Shown: piece after piece, positions 7,862 to 14,076 of the stretch | Numbering within the stretch: position 1 is the first letter of the stretch | How the letters are laid out: each line of letters begins with the position of its first letter | NCBI GenBank assembly: GCA_913062655.1 | Contig: CAJXXO010000028.1 | Coordinates: 1 to 16,095 of the forward strand | DNA length: 16,095 bases | Direction: 5' to 3' | Source of the DNA: an uncultured Bacteroidota bacterium | GTDB lineage: Bacteria > Bacteroidota > Bacteroidia > Chitinophagales > S012-47 | Made by a program: the position numbers and the translations under genes | Notes under the pieces: generated by a model | Databases searched by the model: none | What the model was told of the DNA's origin: nothing | The model's input: only the letters and a program-made list of their open reading frames with translations

Positions 7862-8932
7862 TCAGTGTAATGTTAAATATAATGTATTATCCCTGAGATA
7901 ACAATCGACTATTTTGGGAAAGGCGAAGTTAGTTATTTCTGCCTGTGGAACGGAGAACCAGTGAGATTCTGCTTTGGGTTCCGCTTCTATTTCATAAAAA
8001 ACCGCATGAATGTTTTGGTGGGTCAACTGCTGCTGATAGCGGCCGCGTTCTCGCCACTCCCCTGTGCCTTGGTGCCAGGCCTGTCCTTCTGCAGTGGCTT
8101 GCAGTTCCTTTGGAGACAGCCATTTTTCTCCCTCAATCATGGGAAAATCATGTAAGCCCTGCCAAATGTCTTTGCCGGTACGTTTGCGCAGAAAGGTGTG
8201 TCCATTGTGCTGAAATACCAGGTAGTGGAAATAGCGGGTCTTTCGCTTGCGTTTCTTCGCTTTCACCGGCCACTCACCCACTTTGCCTTTTGCTTTGGCC
8301 ACACAATGGGCTTGCATAGGGCAAGTACTGCACTTAGGGGCTTTGGGCGTACATACGGTAGCGCCAAAATCCATGATGGCCTGGTTGTAATCGCGGGCAT
8401 GCCCAAGTGGCAGTAATTGTTCCGCCAATTCCTGAAACGTCTTCTTACCGGCAGTGGTATCTATGGGGGTATCCACCCCGAAATAGCGTGCATAGATGCG
8501 ATATACATTCCCGTCAACTACAGGTACATCTTCGTTGAAGGCAAAGCTGGCAATGGCGGCTGCCGTGTAAGGCCCCACACCTTTCAGCTTTCGCCAGCCG
8601 GTGTAAGTGGCGGGCAGTTGGCCATTTAGTTCTTTCACGACATCGCGTGCTGCCTGCAGCAGGTTGCGCGCCCGTGAATAGTAGCCCAATCCTTCCCACA
8701 GCTTCATTACCGCATCATCCGGGGCTGCGGCCAAGTCTTGCACGGTAGGAAAGGCCTCCACAAAACGGAGGTAATAGGACCACCCCTGTGCTACCCGGGT
8801 TTGCTGCAAAATGACCTCCGACAGCCAAATCTTGTAGGGGTCAGCCTCTCCTTTCCAAGGCATTTCCCGGTCATTGTGGTGGGTATGCCAGTGCAATAGT
8901 TGCTCTACAAAAAAAGCGGACGCTTTACTCAT
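7862..8932 (-). CDS. mutY: A/G-specific adenine DNA glycosylase MutY
   Basis: A 356-residue protein of normal MutY length. The glycosylase core has the catalytic Glu39 in SEVILQQTRV, the helix-hairpin-helix LKGVGPYTAAAI at 116-127 and the catalytic Asp140 in VVDGNVYRIYARY. The four cluster cysteines are C194, C201, C204 and C210 in the C-x6-C-x2-C-x5-C pattern of the [4Fe-4S] site. The C-terminal ~120 residues form the NUDIX-like domain that recognises 8-oxoguanine, ending in NFAFPKIVD and a hydrophobic tail. The enzyme removes adenine mispaired with 8-oxoG or G and prevents G:C to T:A changes. It is first in the mutY-ssb-gldE-gldD unit; its ATG is 25 nt after the stop of the secreted-protein gene, so readthrough from that gene is likely or the promoter lies inside that gene's end. 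Confidence 0.95.
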   Translation of the reverse strand: MSKASAFFVEQLLHWHTHHNDREMPWKGEADPYKIWLSEVILQQTRVAQGWSYYLRFVEAFPTVQDLAAAPDDAVMKLWEGLGYYSRARNLLQAARDVVKELNGQLPATYTGWRKLKGVGPYTAAAIASFAFNEDVPVVDGNVYRIYARYFGVDTPIDTTAGKKTFQELAEQLLPLGHARDYNQAIMDFGATVCTPKAPKCSTCPMQAHCVAKAKGKVGEWPVKAKKRKRKTRYFHYLVFQHNGHTFLRKRTGKDIWQGLHDFPMIEGEKWLSPKELQATAEGQAWHQGTGEWRERGRYQQQLTHQNIHAVFYEIEAEPKAESHWFSVPQAEITNFAFPKIVDCYLRDNTLYLTLH

Positions 8933-8957
8933 GCCTACGCTAACCCAGCCTCCTCGC

Positions 8958-10769
8958 TTATTGTTTTACAATACGCTTTGAAAAGAGGGCTTCACCTGTG
9001 GCATCCCGCCCCTGCAATACATACAATCCTGCCGGCAAATGACCGACCCGGCAGCTAAACTGATGGGTGCCGGCTGGAATTTGATCTGCCAATAATAAGG
9101 CTACTCGCTGACCCTGTGCATTGTACAGAACCACTGAAACCTGCTCCGGCTGGGTAAGCGTAAAGGACAGCACTACCTGGTGCTGTGTTGGATTTGGTGC
9201 TACCTGTGCCGCCACAGCAGTCGGCTGGTCCGGCACATCAACGCCAAAGGGGCGCACCAGTTGTGCAATCCAGGTGAAGTGAGCACTGCTGCGGGCATAA
9301 GAGGTGGCTGACCAGGCTATGCCCGGCTCATCATACTTGGGCTGCACATCAGCATAATCGCCCCAGCGCTCCTTGGGTGAGGTAAGTACATCCACGCTGG
9401 ATATACCCTCCTTGATGGTGGAGAGGCTCGAATAGCCCCCCAAGCCATCGTAATAAAAACTGGCCGAAGCGGGAAAGGTCGTCTCTGAAGAGTAGTTGAC
9501 AACAAATATGGCGCTTTGGTCGCCCGGGCCGGTGCCTACATAGGCTATGTTGGGATAGGCCAGGTCTACCGTATCGCTGATGATATTCAGTTGAATCGAT
9601 GGTGTACCCGATGGTAATCCTTCCAGGATGCCGTGGTATATACCCGGACGACCGGTGGCACCCACCACCGTATTCCCGACAAATTGGATAATGCCATCTT
9701 CGAAGAAACCTCCGAGAATACGGGCATCGTTGCAATCGAGCGTATCGCCACTCGGCATTAGCGCTCCGGGCGGCTCCCCATAGTGTTGATCAGAATAGAC
9801 TCGTTGATAGCTGATTTGCCCATTATTGGCAATCGTATTGTCAATGGTGAAGACGAAAAAGGTATCGTTGTCACTATGCAGGTTACGATTGGAGAGAAAG
9901 TGCATCTCCGGTCCATAGAGGCCTGATCCACCAATGATGGGCGTAATATTAAAAAACGCCTTGCCTTGATCATTCAACCCACTGTAGTATTGGGTTTCCA
10001 ACGAATCGCCATTATAACCGTCAAACTTGTTGATCTGCCAGATGCAAGCCTCCTCAAAGCCGGAATTGTTGACCGAACCATTGGTGAAGGTGTTGAAGGT
10101 GAGAAACAACTCATCTGTTGACAGCCCGATGTTGGGAAAATCTGACCAGGTACCATTGTCAATAGGGTTGCCGCTGAGCGCGTAGAGGTTCCAGTTGCCC
10201 AGTGGATCGTTGGTTTCGCTGAACGCTACGATAATGCGGGAGGTGCTGTCCAGGTTACCATTCAAAAAGACCATCACAAACTTGTCCTCTTCCGGGTCGT
10301 AAATGACCTTGGGGTCGTACTTGCTTTCGGTGTAGCCCAGGGAGGCGGCAAAGTTGGCGAGTGAGGTGGTTTTTTCGAATTGCTCATTGGGCGCATCGTA
10401 GAAGTAGATAATGGAGTTGGTTACAGATACCAGTTGCCCATTGTTGGCGATGGCGAGGTCGTTATCATTAGGGGTACGGAAGTTGTACAGGTTGCCATTG
10501 AAGTTGAGGCTCATCTGCGGTGGCGCAGCCAATCCTAACTGCACCAGTGAATCTTGCTGGGTCCGTCCCTGGAACCCCCTGCTGCGTTTACCGGACAAGG
10601 TGCCGGCAGGATGCGGCATTTCAAGGGTTTGCAGATTGGGAAAGAAATCATTGTCTAACTGTCGCACCTGCTGCACACCGCCCAGCGGCACAGTGATAGG
10701 GTGCACCTGTTGAGCCAGAGCCGAAGCAAGTGTCAGACTACTCAACAAGAGAAGAGCAAAGGCCTTCAT
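8958..10769 (-). CDS. Secreted protein of unknown function with T9SS type A sorting domain
   Basis: A 603-residue exported protein when started at the ATG at 10769. That start gives a clean signal peptide (MKAFALLLLSSLTLASALA, cut before Gln20). The frame is open up to 10823, but the 18 extra residues (MPPFPRSIHLLTLGKIHS) would precede a normal signal peptide and were left out. The middle (~60-500) is a strand-rich domain with repeated Asn/Asp-Gly turns and patches such as DPEEDKFVMVF, GTWSDFPNIGLS and ERWGDYADVQ, resembling large secreted propeller-like proteins; I see no catalytic motif. The last ~80 residues (VAPNPTQHQVVLSF to LFSKRIVKQ) are a T9SS type A sorting domain, including GLYVLQG. 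The product should cross the outer membrane through T9SS. It lies between mutY and the HU gene, which are closer together in many relatives. Secretion call is strong; function is unknown. Confidence 0.85.
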   Translation of the reverse strand: MKAFALLLLSSLTLASALAQQVHPITVPLGGVQQVRQLDNDFFPNLQTLEMPHPAGTLSGKRSRGFQGRTQQDSLVQLGLAAPPQMSLNFNGNLYNFRTPNDNDLAIANNGQLVSVTNSIIYFYDAPNEQFEKTTSLANFAASLGYTESKYDPKVIYDPEEDKFVMVFLNGNLDSTSRIIVAFSETNDPLGNWNLYALSGNPIDNGTWSDFPNIGLSTDELFLTFNTFTNGSVNNSGFEEACIWQINKFDGYNGDSLETQYYSGLNDQGKAFFNITPIIGGSGLYGPEMHFLSNRNLHSDNDTFFVFTIDNTIANNGQISYQRVYSDQHYGEPPGALMPSGDTLDCNDARILGGFFEDGIIQFVGNTVVGATGRPGIYHGILEGLPSGTPSIQLNIISDTVDLAYPNIAYVGTGPGDQSAIFVVNYSSETTFPASASFYYDGLGGYSSLSTIKEGISSVDVLTSPKERWGDYADVQPKYDEPGIAWSATSYARSSAHFTWIAQLVRPFGVDVPDQPTAVAAQVAPNPTQHQVVLSFTLTQPEQVSVVLYNAQGQRVALLLADQIPAGTHQFSCRVGHLPAGLYVLQGRDATGEALFSKRIVKQ

Positions 10770-10793
10770 ACTGTGGATTTTACCTAAAGTTAA

Positions 10794-10824
10794 CAAATGA
10801 ATTGACCTTGGAAAGGGGGGCAAA
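10794..10824 (-). promoter_or_regulatory. Possible promoter of the T9SS-sorted protein gene
   Basis: On the minus strand a TTTG (10824-10821) and TTCATTTG (10801-10794) are separated by 19 nt. This fits the Bacteroidota promoter pattern TTTG-N19-21-TAnnTTTG with one mismatch in the -7 box. It would start transcription about 20 nt before the chosen ATG at 10769, which also argues against translation starting at 10823. A competing -7-like box, TAACTTTA, is at 792-785 of the same kilobase (10792-10785). Confidence 0.35.
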
Positions 10825-11008
10825 CAGAAAGTGAATCGAACTATCGCACTACTGACAGCCTTGTATCTAACTCTAAATCAACGACTAATTGTCACGATAA
10901 AACCGCAAAACCTTTCGGATTTAGAAATAAATTCGGAAATTTGCCCCCTGTTTTGAAAAAGCATAAACGCATTAGTGCTTAAGAAACCCTACAAAGAGAA
11001 TTAATCCC
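10825..11008. other. Remaining divergent intergenic region before the HU gene
   Basis: These 184 bases are A/T-rich and hold the promoter for the HU-TPR-rng unit (candidate at 10913-10943) and a leader of roughly 60 nt. The octamer TTGCCCCC at 10941-10948 is the reverse complement of GGGGGCAA at 10816-10823 on the other promoter's side. I see no ORF with a plausible product, no tRNA and no terminator hairpin. Confidence 0.5.
10913..10943 (+). promoter_or_regulatory. Possible promoter of the HU-TPR-rng unit
   Basis: TTTC (10913-10916), a 19-nt spacer, then GAAATTTG (10936-10943) fits TTTG-N19-TAnnTTTG with one mismatch in each box. Transcription would start about 60 nt before the HU ATG. The leader ends in an A-rich stretch (11008 and upstream) rather than a Shine-Dalgarno sequence. 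This is a pattern match only. Confidence 0.3.
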
Positions 11009-11317
11009 ATGAGAAAAGCTGATTTGATTGCTGAGATCGCTGAGAAGACAGGTATTGCCAAAGTAGATGTGCTGGTGACATTAGAAGCCTTTTTTAAAGA
11101 GGTAAAGGAGTCGTTGGCCGAAGGGGAAAATGTTTACATCCGCGGGTTTGGTAGCTTTGTAACCAAGAAGCGTGCGAAGAAGATTGGACGTAACATCAAG
11201 AAGAACGTAGCCATTGAGATTCCGGAACATTACATTCCGGCATTCAAACCCTCCAAAGTATTTGTGGAGATGGTGAAAGAAAATGGCAAGAACGGCAGTC
11301 TTAAGGAAGGCAAATAA
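11009..11317 (+). CDS. HU/IHF-family DNA-binding protein
   Basis: A 102-residue histone-like protein. It has the N-terminal helical dimer part (MRKADLIAEIAEKTGIAKVDV), the GFGSFVTKKRAKKIGRN signature at about 46-62, and the beta-arm ending in IPEHYIPAFKPSKVF. The IPEH form of the arm in place of the usual TGE is the version common in Bacteroidota HU/IHF proteins of this locus. It binds and bends DNA as a dimer and would help compact the nucleoid. A short Lys/Gly-rich tail (KENGKNGSLKEGK) follows the fold. It is the first gene of a plus-strand run, with the TPR gene 8 nt downstream. The call is secure at family level; HU versus IHF-beta naming is arbitrary here. Confidence 0.93.
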   Translation: MRKADLIAEIAEKTGIAKVDVLVTLEAFFKEVKESLAEGENVYIRGFGSFVTKKRAKKIGRNIKKNVAIEIPEHYIPAFKPSKVFVEMVKENGKNGSLKEGK

Positions 11318-11325
11318 TTAAGCGG

Positions 11326-12120
11326 GTGAAAACAGCGCAACTCTGGGTCGTTCTGGCGGGAATTGGATTGGCGGCAGCCCTCTTTTTTCTGCGAAATATT
11401 CCAGAACAGACCAATGCCCTGGATGCGCTCCTGCAAGACCGCGTTGACTCCCTGTCCTCCTCACAAGCCACTACCTGGCAAACTCTTCAGGCCGACTGGT
11501 CGGGCGACTTTACCGACCCGCAGCTAGACACCTTGATTGGGTTTTGGGCCGCGCAAAATGAGCCTGCTGTAGCCGCTGCATTAGCACTGCAGCGGTATCA
11601 GTCCACTGATAGTGAAGCTCATCAAAGGGAAGCTGCGGCACTAGCACTGGAGACGGTAAAAACAGGTCGACAAGGAGAGGCACCAGGTGTGAATGACAAC
11701 TTGTTGTTCTTTTTCACCGAACAGGCCGGTGAGCTGTATGGCCAACTGGCCGCCCAGGATTCTACGGACCTGGAAGCACGCATGGGCCTGGCCGCCACGT
11801 TCATTGACGGCAAAGGACAGATCATGCCCGGGGTTCAGGAGTTACTGGGCATTTTGAAGGTCGACTCGCTGTATGTGCCGGCCAACTTACGATTGGGGCG
11901 CTTGTCGATGATTAATGGTGAGTACGGCAATGTGGTAAAGCGCATGCAGAAAGTACTTCAGGCTGACTCCACCATGGGCGAAGCTTATGTTACCCTGGCC
12001 AGTGCTTACCGGGCCCTGGGTGAAGAGGCCAAAGCCCAAACCTACCTCAGGCAATCACTGCCCCACCTGGAAGAGGGGCCGCTGCGTGAGGAAGTAGAAA
12101 AACGATTAAAAGAATTGTAA
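11326..12120 (+). CDS. Membrane-anchored TPR protein of the HU-rng locus
   Basis: A 264-residue protein starting at GTG (11326), 8 nt after the HU stop; no ATG lies near enough to keep the membrane helix. Residues 5-22 form one hydrophobic helix (LWVVLAGIGLAAALFFL), then an Ala/Gln/Asp-rich extracytoplasmic region. The second half carries TPR-like helix pairs, e.g. DSLYVPANLRLGRLSMINGE (about 184-203) and DSTMGEAYVTLASAYRALGE (about 218-237), with the usual A/G/Y spacing. It should sit in the inner membrane with the repeats outside the cytoplasm as a protein-binding scaffold. TPR proteins occur at this position in related genomes, but I know of no assigned function. The closeness to HU suggests co-transcription. 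Confidence 0.78.
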   Translation: MKTAQLWVVLAGIGLAAALFFLRNIPEQTNALDALLQDRVDSLSSSQATTWQTLQADWSGDFTDPQLDTLIGFWAAQNEPAVAAALALQRYQSTDSEAHQREAAALALETVKTGRQGEAPGVNDNLLFFFTEQAGELYGQLAAQDSTDLEARMGLAATFIDGKGQIMPGVQELLGILKVDSLYVPANLRLGRLSMINGEYGNVVKRMQKVLQADSTMGEAYVTLASAYRALGEEAKAQTYLRQSLPHLEEGPLREEVEKRLKEL

Positions 12121-12131
12121 AAAATAAGAGT

Positions 12132-12224
12132 ATGCCATCTGGTAAAAAGAGAAAAAGACACAAGATTGCTACGCACAAGCGTAAGAAGCGTCTGCGTAAG
12201 AATCGCCACAAGAAGAGAAAGTAG
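12132..12224 (+). CDS. 30-residue basic protein, AURKAIP1/COX24 (mS38-like) family, probable ribosomal protein
   Basis: A 30-residue ORF starts at ATG 12132, 11 nt after the TPR stop, and ends at TAG 12224. It begins MPSGKKRKRHKIATHKRKKR; 18 of 30 residues are Lys or Arg and three more are His. Proteins of nearly this sequence are encoded next to rng across Bacteroidota and are annotated as AURKAIP1/COX24-domain proteins. That domain is related to mitochondrial small-subunit protein mS38 and to the tiny mycobacterial protein bS22, which sits in 16S rRNA near the decoding region. The likely job is therefore an rRNA-bound small-subunit protein. Placing it beside RNase G, an rRNA-processing enzyme, fits. 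The composition and conserved position make a chance ORF very unlikely; direct evidence in this phylum is not visible here. Confidence 0.82.
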   Translation: MPSGKKRKRHKIATHKRKKRLRKNRHKKRK

Positions 12225-12325
12225 GATGTAGCGGGAAGGTGATATGGCTTTCCCCATCGACCAGCACGTTTTCGGCTATTTATAGATCGGCTATGGCCTG
12301 CAGGGCCTAGTGTAAATCCAAAACA
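12225..12325 (+). promoter_or_regulatory. Structured intercistronic leader before rng
   Basis: These 101 bases separate the basic 30-mer from rng, much longer than the other gaps in the unit (8 and 11 nt). They hold an inverted repeat GGGAA/TTCCC (12233-12237 with 12250-12254), a direct repeat TCGGCTAT (12272-12279 and 12287-12294), and a GGCC/GGCC stem with a five-base loop (12295-12307) 18 nt before the rng start. No U-tract follows either stem, so they are not classical terminators. The region could be an internal promoter, a processing site or a control site for rng; which is not known. Confidence 0.4.
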
Positions 12326-13900
12326 TTGGAAAGAGAGTTGATCATCAAGTCCGGAACGGCCGGTGTAGAGCTTGCCTTACTTGAAGACAAATCGCTCGTT
12401 GAGTTTCATACCGAAGCTGACGACAACAACTTTAAAGTTGGCGATATATACCTGGGCATGGTCAAAAAGATCAACCCAGGGCTCAACGCAGCATTTGTGG
12501 ATGTTGGCCATCAGAAGGATGCTTTTCTGCATTACACTGATCTGGGTCCTAATATCCGTTCTTTGCAAAAGCTGGCCAACCAGGCCAGAAACGGCAATAG
12601 CCAACATCGGCTGATAGGGGATGATTTCAAATTTGAACCCCAGATTGTCAAGACAGGTAAAATCAATAGTGCCCTGTCTAAGCGACAACCTATACTTGTT
12701 CAGATATTGAAAGAACCCATTTCCACTAAAGGGCCCCGGCTTACCTGTGAAATCACATTGGCCGGGCGCTATCTTATTTTGGCCCCCTTTGGCAACAGTG
12801 TGGGGATATCCAAGCGTATCGATAAAAGCGAGGAGCGCAAGCGACTCGTAAGACTAATCGAGAGCATCAAGCCAAAAAACTTTGGTGTAGTTATCCGTAC
12901 TGCTGCCAAAGACCGCAGTGTGGCCGAACTGCATGAAGACCTGAAAGCCCTGGTAGAGAAGTGGGAGCAGGTGATCATGAAGCTGCACAACAAGCGTGCT
13001 CCCTCAATGATATTGAGTGAGCTGGATAAGACCTCTGGGCTTGTACGCGATATGCTCAATGAGTCCTTCTCCAGGATCGTAACAGATGACAAGATACTGG
13101 CCAACGATATCAAGCAGTATGTAGCAAAGATTGCGCCTGATATGGCCAAGATCGTGTCGCTGCATCAGGGTAAGGGATCCATCTTTGACGCCCATGGGGT
13201 TACCAAGCAGATCAAATCTTCCTTTGGCAAGTCGGTAACGATGAAGAGTGGTGCCTACCTGGTGATAGAGCACACGGAAGCCCTACACGTAATTGATGTG
13301 AATAGTGGCTATAAGATCAACACCAAGGCCGATCAGGAGAGTAATGCCCTTAATGTCAATCTCGAATCTGCCAAGGAGATCGCCCGGCAGCTCCGATTGC
13401 GCGATATTGGAGGCATCATCATAGTCGACTTCATCGACATGAAGGCCCCTGCTAACAAGAAGGAAGTTTATAAAGTCATCAAGGAAGCAATGGCAGCCGA
13501 TAAGGCAAGGCACACCATCTTGCCGATCAGCAAGTTTGGTCTGCTGCAGATCACCCGGCAGCGCGTACGTCCGGAGATCAAAATCACCACACAGGAAGTG
13601 TGCCCCACCTGCAAAGGCAGTGGCACCATCGGGCCAAGCATCTTGGTAGTAGATGAGATAGAGCGCGACTTAGATACCTTGATGAAGACACCTGCCACGC
13701 AAAAATTGCACTTACAGGTGCATCCATTCATCGAAGCTTACCTGAAGCGAGGCCTGGTAAGTAAGCAGATCAACTGGTTCAGAAAATATAAGAAGTGGAT
13801 ACGCATTACCAGTGATAATAGCTTCCCGATGACAGAGTATCGCTTCTTCGACAAGAATGAGGAAGAGATCAAGCTAGACAGACAACTGCCGGACAGTTAA
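12326..13900 (+). CDS. rng: Ribonuclease G (RNase E/G family)
   Basis: A 524-residue endoribonuclease. The TTG start is forced: an in-frame TAG lies at 12308-12310 and the first in-frame ATG is well inside the S1 domain, while MERELIIKSG matches the family N-terminus. The S1-like RNA-binding domain covers about 38-135 (VGDIYLGMVKKINPGLNAAF) and contains the insert typical of Bacteroidota RNase G (about 80-115). The catalytic Mg2+ aspartates are Asp324 (HVIDVNSG) and Asp368 (VDFIDM), and the zinc-link CPTC is at C426 and C429, followed by KGSG. The protein lacks the long disordered RNase E tail, so it is the short G form. It processes the 5' end of 16S rRNA and some mRNAs. It ends 5 nt from the stop of the convergent DUF2256 gene. 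Confidence 0.93.
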   Translation: MERELIIKSGTAGVELALLEDKSLVEFHTEADDNNFKVGDIYLGMVKKINPGLNAAFVDVGHQKDAFLHYTDLGPNIRSLQKLANQARNGNSQHRLIGDDFKFEPQIVKTGKINSALSKRQPILVQILKEPISTKGPRLTCEITLAGRYLILAPFGNSVGISKRIDKSEERKRLVRLIESIKPKNFGVVIRTAAKDRSVAELHEDLKALVEKWEQVIMKLHNKRAPSMILSELDKTSGLVRDMLNESFSRIVTDDKILANDIKQYVAKIAPDMAKIVSLHQGKGSIFDAHGVTKQIKSSFGKSVTMKSGAYLVIEHTEALHVIDVNSGYKINTKADQESNALNVNLESAKEIARQLRLRDIGGIIIVDFIDMKAPANKKEVYKVIKEAMAADKARHTILPISKFGLLQITRQRVRPEIKITTQEVCPTCKGSGTIGPSILVVDEIERDLDTLMKTPATQKLHLQVHPFIEAYLKRGLVSKQINWFRKYKKWIRITSDNSFPMTEYRFFDKNEEEIKLDRQLPDS

Positions 13901-13905
13901 TCGCA

Positions 13906-14076
13906 TTAGGCTCTATTCCTCCTGCACCGCTCACTACAGTACTTCACCTCATCCCACACCTTTTCCCACTTCTTACGCCAGGTGAAGGGTCGGCCGCAAA
14001 CCGGACATACCTTTTTCGGTAAATGGGCTTTAGAAGGGCTTTTGCCAGAACGTGTTGCGCGCGCCTTTTTTGACAT
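13906..14076 (-). CDS. DUF2256 zinc-ribbon protein, overlapping the photolyase-family gene
   Basis: A 56-residue ORF on the minus strand, ATG at 14076, TAA at 13908-13906. It has a basic Ser/Lys/Arg-rich N-terminus (about 1-22), then CPVCGRPF with Cys24 and Cys27, WRKKWEKVWDEVKYC and Cys47/Cys51 (CSERC), ending RRNRA. The C-x2-C...C-x3-C spacing suggests one zinc ion. This is the DUF2256 (COG4338) pattern; the family has no known function and is often found next to or fused with cryptochrome/photolyase genes. Here its first 47 bases lie in another frame inside the end of the photolyase gene, so the two are almost certainly translated from one message. It converges on rng with 5 nt between the stops. 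Real coding is likely because the cysteines and tryptophans fall exactly as in the family. Confidence 0.85.
   Translation of the reverse strand: MSKKARATRSGKSPSKAHLPKKVCPVCGRPFTWRKKWEKVWDEVKYCSERCRRNRA

Noticed and set aside
7945..8319. 124-residue plus-strand ORF opposite mutY
   Set aside because: It is antisense to the MutY C-terminal domain, with no start context or recognisable product.
9317..10162. Several minus-strand ORFs in other frames inside the secreted-protein gene
   Set aside because: They are frame shadows of the long ORF, which has a signal peptide and sorting domain. No frameshift is needed to explain it.
10770..10823. Extended N-terminus of the T9SS-sorted protein from an upstream in-frame ATG
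   Set aside because: It would put 18 residues in front of a normal signal peptide and would start upstream of or within the predicted transcription start; the ATG at 10769 is better.
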